Made by a program: the position numbers and the translations under genes. DNA of 64,000 nt, taken from Psychroserpens luteus. GTDB taxonomy: Bacteria > Bacteroidota > Bacteroidia > Flavobacteriales > Flavobacteriaceae. This document shows, in pieces, positions 44,158-53,390 of the stretch. The stretch is taken from positions 62,001 through 126,000 of the forward strand of contig NZ_JADILU010000005.1 in the NCBI RefSeq assembly GCF_015319355.1. The letters are read 5' to 3'. The notes below the pieces were generated by a model. The model did not search any database and was not told where the DNA came from. It saw only the letters and a program-made list of their open reading frames with translations. Numbering within the stretch: position 1 is the stretch's first letter; each line of letters opens with the position of its first letter.

Positions 44158-47142
44158 ATGAAAACAGTACTACTTTTTACCTTATGCTTATGCTTTAGCA
44201 CTATTTGTCTATCTCAAACAACTGCTATTCCTGATCCTAACTTTGAGCAAGCCTTAATTAATTTAGGACATGATTCTGGTGCTATAGACGGTTCGGTGCT
44301 TACAGTAAACATTAATGCTATTACAGAATTATCTATAAATGGTAATAGCATAGCAGACCTCACAGGTATTGAAGATTTTGTAGCTTTAGAAACGCTGTTG
44401 TGCTATACAAATAATATTTCTAATATAGATGTTAGCAACTTAACAGCACTTAATGAATTAAGATGTGGTTATAATAATTTAACAAGTTTAGATGTTTCCA
44501 ATAATACTGCGCTTACAATTTTGGCTTTTAATAATAATAATATAGCAACACTAGACGTTTCAAATAATACATTATTAGAATATTTATTTTGTTATAGCAA
44601 TCAACTTACTTCCTTAGATGTTAACAACAACCCCAACCTAATAGAGTTAAATTGTTATGGCAACCAGCTTACAAATTTAAACGTAGATACTAATGCGGCT
44701 CTAACTGATTTGACCTGTGACAATAATAACTTGTCAAGTTTAAACCTTTATAATAATGTAAATTTAGAAGATCTTATATGCTTTAATAACGCAATTACTG
44801 CAATAGATTTAAGCAATACTGCACAATTAACACACTTAAATTGTTTAAACAACCAACTTACAAGCTTAAATCTTAAAAACGGTAACAATATTAATCTTTC
44901 TATGAGTGCTCAAAATAACCCAAATCTATTGTGTATTGAGGTAGATGATGCTGCTTATTCTACAGAGAATTGGACAAATATTGGTTCTCAAACCAGTTTT
45001 AGCGAAGATTGCAGTGTAAGTGAAACATACGTACCAGATGATAATTTTGAGCAAGCACTCATAGATTTAGGTTATGACACGGGAAGTTTGGATGATTATG
45101 TACCTACAGCAAACATTAATTCTATAGCAACGTTACAAATGGTCGCTTTAGACATAGCAGATCTTACAGGTATAGAAGATTTTATAGCATTAGAATCACT
45201 ACAGTGTTTAGCCAACAATATCTCTAGTTTGGATGTTAGCAATTTAACAGTGCTAAGAGAATTAAAATGTGGTGATAATGATTTGACAAGTTTAGATATT
45301 TCAAATAATACACTTTTAGAACGTTTAGATTGTTATGGTAATGATTTAACAAGCTTAGATGTTTCTAGTAATACTGTACTAAAAAAATTGAATTGTAATG
45401 ATAATGCTATTACGACTATAGATGTTTCAGGCAATACACTATTAGAAACTTTAAGTTGTAGTGACAATCAACTTACTTCTATAGATATTTCAAACAATAC
45501 ACTATTAGAATCTTTAAATTGTAGTGACAATTCTCTTACGTCCTTAGATGTTACCAACAACCCTAACCTATTAGGCTTATATTGTAGTAATACATCAGTT
45601 TCTAACTTAGACCTCAGTAATAATAGCCAACTTGAGGCGCTAATCTGCAGTAACAATCAGCTTACAGCTTTAAACATAGATACTAATATAGCTCTAACAC
45701 ATTTAACTTGTGACAATAGTAACTTGTCTAGTTTAGAACTAGATATGAATGTTAATTTAGTAGATGTTAGATGCAGAGACAACGCAATTGTTGCACTAGA
45801 CTTAAGCAATAATACCCAATTAACAGACTTACGTTGTTCGGACAACCAGCTCACAAGCTTAAATATTAAAAATGGTAACAATGCAATTATTTCTACTTTA
45901 GATGCTGAAAACAACCCAAACCTATTTTGCATTGAGGTAGATGATGTTGCCTCTACAGTAAATTGGATAGATGATTTTGCAAGTATTGATCCTCAAACTA
46001 GTTTTAGTGAAGATTGCAGTTTGAGTCTAACATATGTACCAGACGATAATTTTGAGCAAGCACTCATAGATTTAGGTTATGACACAGGAAGTTTAGATGA
46101 TTACGTACCTACCGCAAGTATTAATGCTATAACATCGTTAAGTATAGCATCTTTAGGTATAGCAGATCTTACAGGCATTGAAGACTTTATAGCTTTAGAA
46201 GAACTATCATGCTTTTTCAATAACATTTCAACCTTAGATGTTAGCAACTTAACAGCGCTTAGAGAATTAAGATGCTATAACAACAACTTAACAAGTATAG
46301 ATGTATCCAACAATACACAGCTTAGCTTATTGCATTTTTATCATAATGATATTACCATGTTAGATGTATCAAACAATTCACTATTAGAAGATTTAAGATG
46401 CGGTTATACACAACTAACGTCTTTAGACCTTACCAACAACCATAACCTTATAAATTTAGTTTGCAGCAACTTAACACTTTCAAATTTAGACCTCAGCAAT
46501 AATACCTTATTAGAATTGTTACGTTGCGAATACAATGACCTTACAAGTCTAAATCTCAATAACAACACTGCGCTAACCACTTTATATTGTGGCGTAAATG
46601 ATATTACAAGTTTAAATCTTGATAATAATATTAATTTAGAATTGCTTGATTGTACAGGGAATGATATTGTTGACCTTGATTTAACCAATAATACAGCTAT
46701 TACAACCTTATTATGTCAGAGTAATGAACTTAATAGCCTTAATGTTAAAAATGGAAATAACATAAATATCGTTTCATTTAGAACTACTAATAATCATCAA
46801 CTAGGGTGTATAGAAGTTGACGACACATATTACAGCACTGAAAATTGGACTATAATAGACAACGAAACCAGTTTTAGTAAAGATTGTAGTGTACTTTCTA
46901 CAAACGAATTTAATTTAAATAATTCTATTTCAATATATCCAAACCCTGTAGAAAATGTGTTAAACATATCTATTAATGATAATCAATCTATAACTTCTAT
47001 TGAATTATTTGACATTTTAGGTAAGAAAATAGTAGTAACAAAATCTTTAAATATAGATGTTAGTCAATATCAATCTGGACTATATATTCTAAAAATTTCA
47101 ACTAAAAATGGTCATATCTCAAAACGAATTATAATTGAATAA
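44158..47142 (+). CDS. T9SS leucine-rich-repeat surface protein with three modules
   Basis: The 994-aa secreted protein has a signal peptide (TVLLFTLCLCFSTICLS) and three consecutive modules starting near residues 23, 292 and 627. Each opens with PDxNFEQALIxLGxD and TGIEDFxAL and runs into about ten 21-residue leucine-rich repeats of the form LxxLxCxxNxLTSLDVSNNT. The end is a T9SS type A sorting domain (SIYPNPVENVLNISIN, then KNGHISKRIIIE). Such LRR proteins are exported to the surface and usually bind proteins or glycans. Modules 2 and 3 are almost identical at their openings. Module 2 is the longest. Confidence 0.92.
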   Translation: MKTVLLFTLCLCFSTICLSQTTAIPDPNFEQALINLGHDSGAIDGSVLTVNINAITELSINGNSIADLTGIEDFVALETLLCYTNNISNIDVSNLTALNELRCGYNNLTSLDVSNNTALTILAFNNNNIATLDVSNNTLLEYLFCYSNQLTSLDVNNNPNLIELNCYGNQLTNLNVDTNAALTDLTCDNNNLSSLNLYNNVNLEDLICFNNAITAIDLSNTAQLTHLNCLNNQLTSLNLKNGNNINLSMSAQNNPNLLCIEVDDAAYSTENWTNIGSQTSFSEDCSVSETYVPDDNFEQALIDLGYDTGSLDDYVPTANINSIATLQMVALDIADLTGIEDFIALESLQCLANNISSLDVSNLTVLRELKCGDNDLTSLDISNNTLLERLDCYGNDLTSLDVSSNTVLKKLNCNDNAITTIDVSGNTLLETLSCSDNQLTSIDISNNTLLESLNCSDNSLTSLDVTNNPNLLGLYCSNTSVSNLDLSNNSQLEALICSNNQLTALNIDTNIALTHLTCDNSNLSSLELDMNVNLVDVRCRDNAIVALDLSNNTQLTDLRCSDNQLTSLNIKNGNNAIISTLDAENNPNLFCIEVDDVASTVNWIDDFASIDPQTSFSEDCSLSLTYVPDDNFEQALIDLGYDTGSLDDYVPTASINAITSLSIASLGIADLTGIEDFIALEELSCFFNNISTLDVSNLTALRELRCYNNNLTSIDVSNNTQLSLLHFYHNDITMLDVSNNSLLEDLRCGYTQLTSLDLTNNHNLINLVCSNLTLSNLDLSNNTLLELLRCEYNDLTSLNLNNNTALTTLYCGVNDITSLNLDNNINLELLDCTGNDIVDLDLTNNTAITTLLCQSNELNSLNVKNGNNINIVSFRTTNNHQLGCIEVDDTYYSTENWTIIDNETSFSKDCSVLSTNEFNLNNSISIYPNPVENVLNISINDNQSITSIELFDILGKKIVVTKSLNIDVSQYQSGLYILKISTKNGHISKRIIIE

Positions 47143-47172
47143 GATATATATGCGCATATCTTAATTTTAATC

Positions 47173-47202
47173 AAGAAAGTCGTTATAAAGAGCGACTTTC
47201 TT
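47173..47202 (+). terminator. Hairpin terminator of the LRR gene
   Basis: AAGAAAGTCGTT and AGCGACTTTCTT form a stem after the LRR stop. It belongs to the same hairpin family as those at 40897 and 49528. Confidence 0.75.
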
Positions 47203-47311
47203 TGATCAAAATCGCACCAATAAAACAGGATTTGATACCATCTATACAATTAGAACTAAATCACTTATCCAAATTTCATAAAACGTATATATTTACAAAT
47301 AAACTATAATC

Positions 47312-49474
47312 ATGAAAAAAAAATACACTTTATTATTAACGCTTTTTATTGTGGCATTAAGCTTTGGCCAACCTGCAAATGATGATTGCAATAACGCTGA
47401 GTTAATAACTGTTACAAATACATCTACAAATTTTATTTTCGATATTAATACAGCTGTAATCAACAATGAAACTATTTGTGGTACAACTGGAGATTATGCT
47501 GACGTTTGGTATCAATTCACAATGCCTTTAGATGGTAATATATTGGTAGATGGTACAATTGTTTGGAACAAATTTGCTTTATATAATTCATGTGGTAGTA
47601 CAGAAATAGATTGCGTAAACACAAAAGATCTTTTTACTAATCTAACATCTGGAAACACGTATCTTTTACGTATGTATAGAACATCAACCGAGGCCACAAA
47701 TACAAGCTTTCAAAATTTTAGTATTAAAGCTTTTCCAACAGCAACAAATGATGATTGTGCTTCTTCTGAACATATTTCAGTTTCAACAACAGCAACCTCA
47801 GTAGATTTTGAAATTGGTGGAGCTTCTGTAAATAATGAAATTGGATGCTCAGGAGCAACCTTAGATTATATAGACATTTGGTACGATTTCACAATGCCAG
47901 TAAATGGTAATTTATATATAAATGCTAGTATTTTTTGGAATAATATCGCTTTATACGATGGTTGTGGTGGTACACTAATACAATGTGGTACCAGCAATGA
48001 ATTTATAACTGGCTTAACTTCTGGAACAGATTATAAATTACGAATTTTTAGAACTAGTGAAAATGCAGACAATACTTACTCAAACTTCAGCATAATTGCT
48101 TATGAAGACGTAACAAATGATGATTGTGCTTCCGCAGAAAACATCACAGTATCTACGACAGCATCCACTATAGATTTTGAAATAGGTGGAGCATCAATAA
48201 ATAATGAAGAAGGCTGTGTTGGTACAACTACAAATTACGCAGATATTTGGTACGATTTTACAATGCCTGTAAATGGCAACCTTTTTGTTGGCGCATCTAT
48301 TGTTTGGAATGGGTTAGCCTTATATGATACTTGTGGTGGAACACTAATTCAATGTGGAGCTGGAGATGAGTTATTTACTAATTTAACTGCTTCAACAAAT
48401 TATAAACTACGTGTTTTTAGAACTTTAGACCTTGCAGATAATAACGAATATAGAGCATTCTCCATTCAAGCTTTTGAAACTGTGACTAATGACGATTGTG
48501 CTTCCGCAGAAAATATTACAGTCTCAACAACACAATCTGCAATTAATTTCGATATTGGTGGAGCATCCATAAATAACGAAGAAGGCTGTATTGGCACAAC
48601 TACAAATTATGCAGATATTTGGTACGATTTCACAATGCCTGTAAATGGCAACCTCTATGTTGATGCCACAATTGCTTGGAACGGTCTAGCTTTATACGAC
48701 ACTTGTGGTGGAACACTAATTCAATGTGGAGCTGGAGATGAGTTATTTACTAATTTAACTGCTTCAACAAATTATAAACTTCGTGTTTTTAGAACTTTAG
48801 ACCTTGCAGATAATAACGACTATAGAGCATTTTCCATTCAAGCTTTTGAAATTATAAATAACGACGATTGCGCTTCCGCAGAAAACATTACTGTTTCCAC
48901 AATAGCATCTACAGTTTACTTCGGAATTGTAGGAGCAACTATTATTAATGAAGTGGGTTGCTCAGGAACAACAGCAGAAGACTATGCAGATGTTTGGTAC
49001 GATTTTACAATGCCAATGGATGGCTCAATAATTATTGACGGATCATTAACATGGAATAATTTTGCCATCTATGATGCCTGTAACGGAAATGAATTAGGCT
49101 GTTTCTCTGGCCAAGGAAGTGTTGAAAATTTAACAAACGGAACAACATACAAGCTTCGTGTATTTAGACCTTTAGCACTAATAAATAACAATTCTTATAA
49201 AAGTTTCACCATAGAAAGTGCTCCAACATTAAGTACAAATAGTAATACTTTTGAGAATAGCATTGTCATATACCCAAATCCTACAAATGGGATATTAAAT
49301 ATTTCTTCGGAAACCACTGTTGATTCCATTTTGATCTATGACATCCTCGGAAAAATTGTAGCAAAAACATCCAATCAAAATTCTATTAATCTAGAACACC
49401 TCAACGCTTCAATGTATATCGTAAAAGTAAAATCTAACAACAGTATTAAATATCAAAGAATAATATTAGAGTAA
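47312..49474 (+). CDS. T9SS surface protein with five about 123-aa repeats (paralogue of 39044-40834)
   Basis: The 720-aa protein has a signal peptide (KYTLLLTLFIVALSFG), five tandem repeats of the NDDC...ADIWYDFTMPVNGN...LYDTCGGT...YKLRVFRT type, and a T9SS sorting domain (NSIVIYPNPTNGILNISS...YQRIILE). Repeats 3 and 4 (about 48110-48475 and 48479-48850) are almost identical, including 80 or more consecutive matching bases, so this gene gained a unit recently relative to its four-repeat paralogue. The sorting domains are nearly identical between the two proteins. It is predicted to be cell-surface or secreted, binding role unknown. Confidence 0.88.
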   Translation: MKKKYTLLLTLFIVALSFGQPANDDCNNAELITVTNTSTNFIFDINTAVINNETICGTTGDYADVWYQFTMPLDGNILVDGTIVWNKFALYNSCGSTEIDCVNTKDLFTNLTSGNTYLLRMYRTSTEATNTSFQNFSIKAFPTATNDDCASSEHISVSTTATSVDFEIGGASVNNEIGCSGATLDYIDIWYDFTMPVNGNLYINASIFWNNIALYDGCGGTLIQCGTSNEFITGLTSGTDYKLRIFRTSENADNTYSNFSIIAYEDVTNDDCASAENITVSTTASTIDFEIGGASINNEEGCVGTTTNYADIWYDFTMPVNGNLFVGASIVWNGLALYDTCGGTLIQCGAGDELFTNLTASTNYKLRVFRTLDLADNNEYRAFSIQAFETVTNDDCASAENITVSTTQSAINFDIGGASINNEEGCIGTTTNYADIWYDFTMPVNGNLYVDATIAWNGLALYDTCGGTLIQCGAGDELFTNLTASTNYKLRVFRTLDLADNNDYRAFSIQAFEIINNDDCASAENITVSTIASTVYFGIVGATIINEVGCSGTTAEDYADVWYDFTMPMDGSIIIDGSLTWNNFAIYDACNGNELGCFSGQGSVENLTNGTTYKLRVFRPLALINNNSYKSFTIESAPTLSTNSNTFENSIVIYPNPTNGILNISSETTVDSILIYDILGKIVAKTSNQNSINLEHLNASMYIVKVKSNNSIKYQRIILE
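48110..48850 (+). repeat. Recently duplicated repeat unit (repeats 3 and 4) within the T9SS gene
   Basis: Two copies of about 369 bp. The block beginning TCAATGTGGAGCTGGAGATG (48351 and 48720) is identical across both for roughly 80 bp. Confidence 0.8.
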
Positions 49475-49527
49475 ATCTCACTATAATATTATCCCATAAT
49501 TGAATGGTCTTCAGTTATATTTAGAGT

Positions 49528-49560
49528 AAGAAAGTCGCTATAGGGAGCGACTTTCTTTTT
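49528..49560 (+). terminator. Rho-independent terminator of the five-repeat T9SS gene
   Basis: AAGAAAGTCGCT-ATAGGG-AGCGACTTTCTT followed by TTT. Its arms equal those of the terminators at 47173 and 40897. Confidence 0.88.
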
Positions 49561-49698
49561 GTTGATTATTTAATAAACCATTGTTTCATATCGAGGTCTA
49601 AGTTTTGTATTTTGCAAGCTGTCAGTTCATGCTTATTCGATGACTCTTTTCCAAAAAAAGACATTTTACGAAGCCACTTAAATAATAAATGATATAAC

Positions 49699-52548
49699 AT
49701 GTCAGATCAAAAACGCTTATTTCTAGTCGATGCTTACGCTTTAATTTTTCGTGGGTATTACGCTTTTATAAAGAACCCAAGAATCAACTCTAAAGGAGAA
49801 GATACCTCAGCTATTATGGGTTTTATGAATTCCCTTTTAGACGTTATTAAACGAGAACGTCCAGATCATTTAGCGGTTTGTTTTGATAAAGGTGGTAGTG
49901 CCGATCGTGTAGAAATGTTTGAAGCTTACAAAGCCAATCGTGATGCAACTCCAGATGGTATTAAAACTGCCATTCCATACATCTATGAGATTTTAAAAGC
50001 CATGCACATTCCAATTATGGTGAAAGAAGGCTATGAAGCAGATGATGTCATTGGAACCTTAGCCAAAAAAGCCGAAAAAGAAGGCTACAAAACTTTTATG
50101 GTCACACCAGATAAGGATTTTGCTCAGCTCGTGTCTGAAAACATTTTCATGTACAGACCAATGTTTGGAGGTGGTTATGAAACTTGGGGAATTCCAGAAG
50201 TGCAGAAAAAATTTGAAGTTACAGATCCTTTACAGGTCATTGACTTTTTAGGCATGATGGGAGACGCGAGTGATAATATTCCGGGATTACCAGGTGTTGG
50301 AGAAAAAACCGCTAAGAAATTTTTAGCAGCTTATGGTAGCATGGAAAACCTGCTAGCCAATACTCATGAGCTTAAAGGTAAAATGAAAGAGAAGATTGAA
50401 GCCAATGGAGAACTTGGATTGTTATCCAAAAAACTGGCAACTATTATGCTCGATGTTCCTGTAGACTTTAATGAAAAAGATTTTGAAATGTCTGAGCCAG
50501 ATATTCCTAAAGTCACAGAGATTTTTCAGGACTTAGAGTTTAGACGATTAATAGATAATTTCTTAAAAACATTTTCTGCGGAAGCGATTGCGCCAAAAAC
50601 AGAAACATCTCAAAAACAAGACGCTCCAAAAACAACGCCTAAAGAAGAAAAATCTGCAGGAGAAGGTCAATTTTCTTTGTTTGGCGCTGCACCTTCAGAT
50701 AGTGCACAAACTGAAACCACTTCAGAATACACAAGAAAAACCATAGAAACAACGTCTCACTTTTACCAAAGTGTCGCTCCAGGAATGGCAACGACATTAT
50801 TTGTAAAAAATCTTCTGAATCAAACCTCAGTGTGTTTTGATACAGAAACTACTGGCTTGAATCCGTTGACAGCAGAGTTAGTCGGAATTGCATTTTCATG
50901 GGAAACCGGAAAAGGGTTTTATATCCCATTTCCGCAGGAAAAAGAAGACGCTCAAAACCTCATAGAGCTCTTAAGACCATTTTTTGAAAACGAGCAGATT
51001 GAAAAAATCGGTCAGAATTTAAAATACGACATTAAAGTCCTAGCAAAATATAACGTTGACGTCAAAGGCAAACTCTTTGATACCATGTTGGCACATTACC
51101 TCATCAATCCAGATATGCGTCATAATATGGATGTATTGGCAGAAACGTATCTCAATTACACACCAGTTTCTATCACAGAATTGATTGGTAAAAAAGGGAA
51201 GAATCAATTGTCAATGCGTGATGTTCCCATAGAAGAACAAACCGAATATGCAGTTGAAGATGCAGACATCACTTTACAATTAAAAGAGCATTTTGAGAAA
51301 GAATTAGGTGAAGCCAACACGCAAAAATTATTTGATGATATAGAAGTGCCTTTACTACGTGTACTGGCTGCAATGGAATTGGAAGGGATTAATCTCGATA
51401 AAGATTTTCTAAATTCATTATCTAAAGACCTAACTAAAGACATCTCAAATCTCAAACAAGAAATCTATGCTGCTGCAGGTCAAGAATTCAATATTGCCTC
51501 ACCAAAACAGTTAGGTATCGTTCTTTTTGAAAACATGAAATTGGTTGATAAACCAAAGAAAACCAAAACAGGTCAATATAAAACAGGTGAAGATATCTTA
51601 TCATACTTAGCAAAAGATCATGAAATCATCCAAAAAGTATTAGACTATAGAGGTCTCGCAAAACTGAAAAGCACCTACGTTGATGCATTACCATTACAAG
51701 TAGAACCATCTACAGGTCGTGTGCATACAGATTATATGCAAACCGTTGCTGCAACTGGACGTTTGAGTAGTAATAATCCTAATTTACAAAACATTCCAAT
51801 TCGTACAGAACGTGGTCGCCAAGTGCGTAAAGCCTTTGTGCCAAGAGATGAGAATTACACCTTACTCGCTGCCGATTATTCGCAAATAGAACTGCGTATC
51901 ATTGCAGCTTTGAGTAAAGAAGAAACCATGATTGAAGCTTTTAAAAATGGTGAGGATATTCATGCATCTACAGCTTCAAAAGTATTTGGAGTTCCGTTAG
52001 AAGAAGTAACGAGAGAACAACGTAGTAATGCAAAAACGGTCAACTTCGGGATTATTTATGGTGTTTCTGCTTTTGGACTCAGTAACCAAACAGATTTATC
52101 TCGTGGTGAAGCCAAAGAGCTTATTGATACCTATTATGAGAACTATCCAAAATTGCGTGCTTACATGAGTGAGCAAGTTGATTTTGCCAGAGATCATGGT
52201 TATGTACAAACCGTTTTAGGTCGTCGTCGTTATTTAAAAGACATCAATTCTCGTAATGCTGTTGTTCGTGGAGCTGCAGAGCGTAATGCTGTAAATGCAC
52301 CAATTCAAGGTAGCGCAGCAGATATTATTAAAATTGCCATGATTAATATTTATAATAAATTATCCCACGGAAATTTTAAAACTAAGATGCTCTTACAGGT
52401 TCATGATGAATTGGTCTTTGATGTCTATAAACCAGAACTCGAAGACATGAAAACGTTGATTAAAACTGAAATGGAGAATGCTTTTGTGATGGATGTTCCG
52501 TTGGATGTTGAAGTGGATACGGGTTTGAATTGGTTGGAGGCGCATTAG
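49699..52548 (+). CDS. polA: DNA polymerase I
   Basis: The 949-aa repair and Okazaki-processing polymerase is complete. The 5'-3' exonuclease domain (about 1-290) opens with LFLVDAYALIFRGYYAF and has VTPDKDFAQLV and MGDASDNIPGLPGVGEKTA. The 3'-5' proofreading domain (about 360-540) has CFDTETTGLNP. The polymerase domain has LSSNNPNLQNIPIRTERGR, AADYSQIELRIIA and LLQVHDELVFDV. The proofreading Asp and Glu are intact. It is monocistronic, upstream of nothing on its strand, and its stop is 6 bp from the convergent restriction gene. Confidence 0.98.
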   Translation: MSDQKRLFLVDAYALIFRGYYAFIKNPRINSKGEDTSAIMGFMNSLLDVIKRERPDHLAVCFDKGGSADRVEMFEAYKANRDATPDGIKTAIPYIYEILKAMHIPIMVKEGYEADDVIGTLAKKAEKEGYKTFMVTPDKDFAQLVSENIFMYRPMFGGGYETWGIPEVQKKFEVTDPLQVIDFLGMMGDASDNIPGLPGVGEKTAKKFLAAYGSMENLLANTHELKGKMKEKIEANGELGLLSKKLATIMLDVPVDFNEKDFEMSEPDIPKVTEIFQDLEFRRLIDNFLKTFSAEAIAPKTETSQKQDAPKTTPKEEKSAGEGQFSLFGAAPSDSAQTETTSEYTRKTIETTSHFYQSVAPGMATTLFVKNLLNQTSVCFDTETTGLNPLTAELVGIAFSWETGKGFYIPFPQEKEDAQNLIELLRPFFENEQIEKIGQNLKYDIKVLAKYNVDVKGKLFDTMLAHYLINPDMRHNMDVLAETYLNYTPVSITELIGKKGKNQLSMRDVPIEEQTEYAVEDADITLQLKEHFEKELGEANTQKLFDDIEVPLLRVLAAMELEGINLDKDFLNSLSKDLTKDISNLKQEIYAAAGQEFNIASPKQLGIVLFENMKLVDKPKKTKTGQYKTGEDILSYLAKDHEIIQKVLDYRGLAKLKSTYVDALPLQVEPSTGRVHTDYMQTVAATGRLSSNNPNLQNIPIRTERGRQVRKAFVPRDENYTLLAADYSQIELRIIAALSKEETMIEAFKNGEDIHASTASKVFGVPLEEVTREQRSNAKTVNFGIIYGVSAFGLSNQTDLSRGEAKELIDTYYENYPKLRAYMSEQVDFARDHGYVQTVLGRRRYLKDINSRNAVVRGAAERNAVNAPIQGSAADIIKIAMINIYNKLSHGNFKTKMLLQVHDELVFDVYKPELEDMKTLIKTEMENAFVMDVPLDVEVDTGLNWLEAH

Positions 52549-52554
52549 GATAAA

Positions 52555-53367
52555 TTAATTACCATAAAATATCTCTTGGATGATTTCCTCTAAATCACCT
52601 GTTTCTGAAATTGAAATAAACGACTCGTGAATTATTTGATATGTGTTTTCTACACCTGAACAAAAATCCCAAAATTCATTTTCAACCCAGCCTTCATTAG
52701 TTGGTTCTAGAGGCCATCCTCCACCCATAGTTTTTGACCAAAAATCAATTTCACCATAAGGGTTATAAGGAAATACTATTCTTGACTGAGCTGATTGAGT
52801 TGGAAATTGAGAATAAAAAAAAGCGTACCAATTTATAACTTGCTCAAAACATTTCGATAAAGCTCCAACATTTGGTTGTACTGTTTTAGTATCAAAAAAA
52901 TAATTGATTTCAGATTTTCTTAACCATATATCAACACCAAAACCTCTTGGCGCTTTAACAAAATCGTTAATAGGATTATCAACAAAAGTTTGACATATTT
53001 CTTTAATCCTATTATGACAATACTCAGATGTAAAAACAGGATTATTACTATTTCTACCTTCAATAACTATCTGTAAGGTACTTTGCAGATTTGCAGGCAT
53101 ATTTGCAGGCTTAGGAAGATTTTCATTGATTACTTCAAATCCATTGAGTGATGCTAGATTTTTAGCCAATGGTTCCCAAAGAGTTGTTCCTAAAGAAGTT
53201 TCCATTCCTCCAACTATAGAACGGATTTTACGTTCCACAGGTATTATCAAGTCTAGAATTTGAAAATTTGGAATTACATCAATACGGTTACCAATGAAAT
53301 TGGTAATACTATTGATTACTGTTTCTCTTGAAATTTGAAATACTTGTTCTCTAGTAGGTGCTGGCAT
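52555..53367 (-). CDS. Type II restriction endonuclease, TdeIII-like
   Basis: A 270-aa protein next to a DNA methyltransferase. It has ETSLGTTLWEPLAKNLA near residue 60, and the catalytic-looking GVDIWLRK then FFDTKTVQPNVG (near residues 150-175, D...DxK). Then comes VFPYNPY and EFWDFCSGVENTYQIIHESF at the C-terminus. This set of blocks in this order resembles the TdeIII restriction enzyme family, which recognises GGNCC-type sites. Family assignment is from memory of that pattern, so the exact specificity is unproven. The gap to the methyltransferase is 23 bp, and the two genes form a restriction-modification unit inserted between polA and a hypothetical gene. Confidence 0.8.
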   Translation of the reverse strand: MPAPTREQVFQISRETVINSITNFIGNRIDVIPNFQILDLIIPVERKIRSIVGGMETSLGTTLWEPLAKNLASLNGFEVINENLPKPANMPANLQSTLQIVIEGRNSNNPVFTSEYCHNRIKEICQTFVDNPINDFVKAPRGFGVDIWLRKSEINYFFDTKTVQPNVGALSKCFEQVINWYAFFYSQFPTQSAQSRIVFPYNPYGEIDFWSKTMGGGWPLEPTNEGWVENEFWDFCSGVENTYQIIHESFISISETGDLEEIIQEIFYGN

Positions 53368-53390
53368 AATTATAGATATGCCTAAATGTA

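Noticed and set aside
44300-46900. Highly regular repeat DNA that could look like a repeat array or mobile element
   Set aside because: It is the coding pattern of leucine-rich repeats in one long open frame with a signal peptide and a sorting domain.
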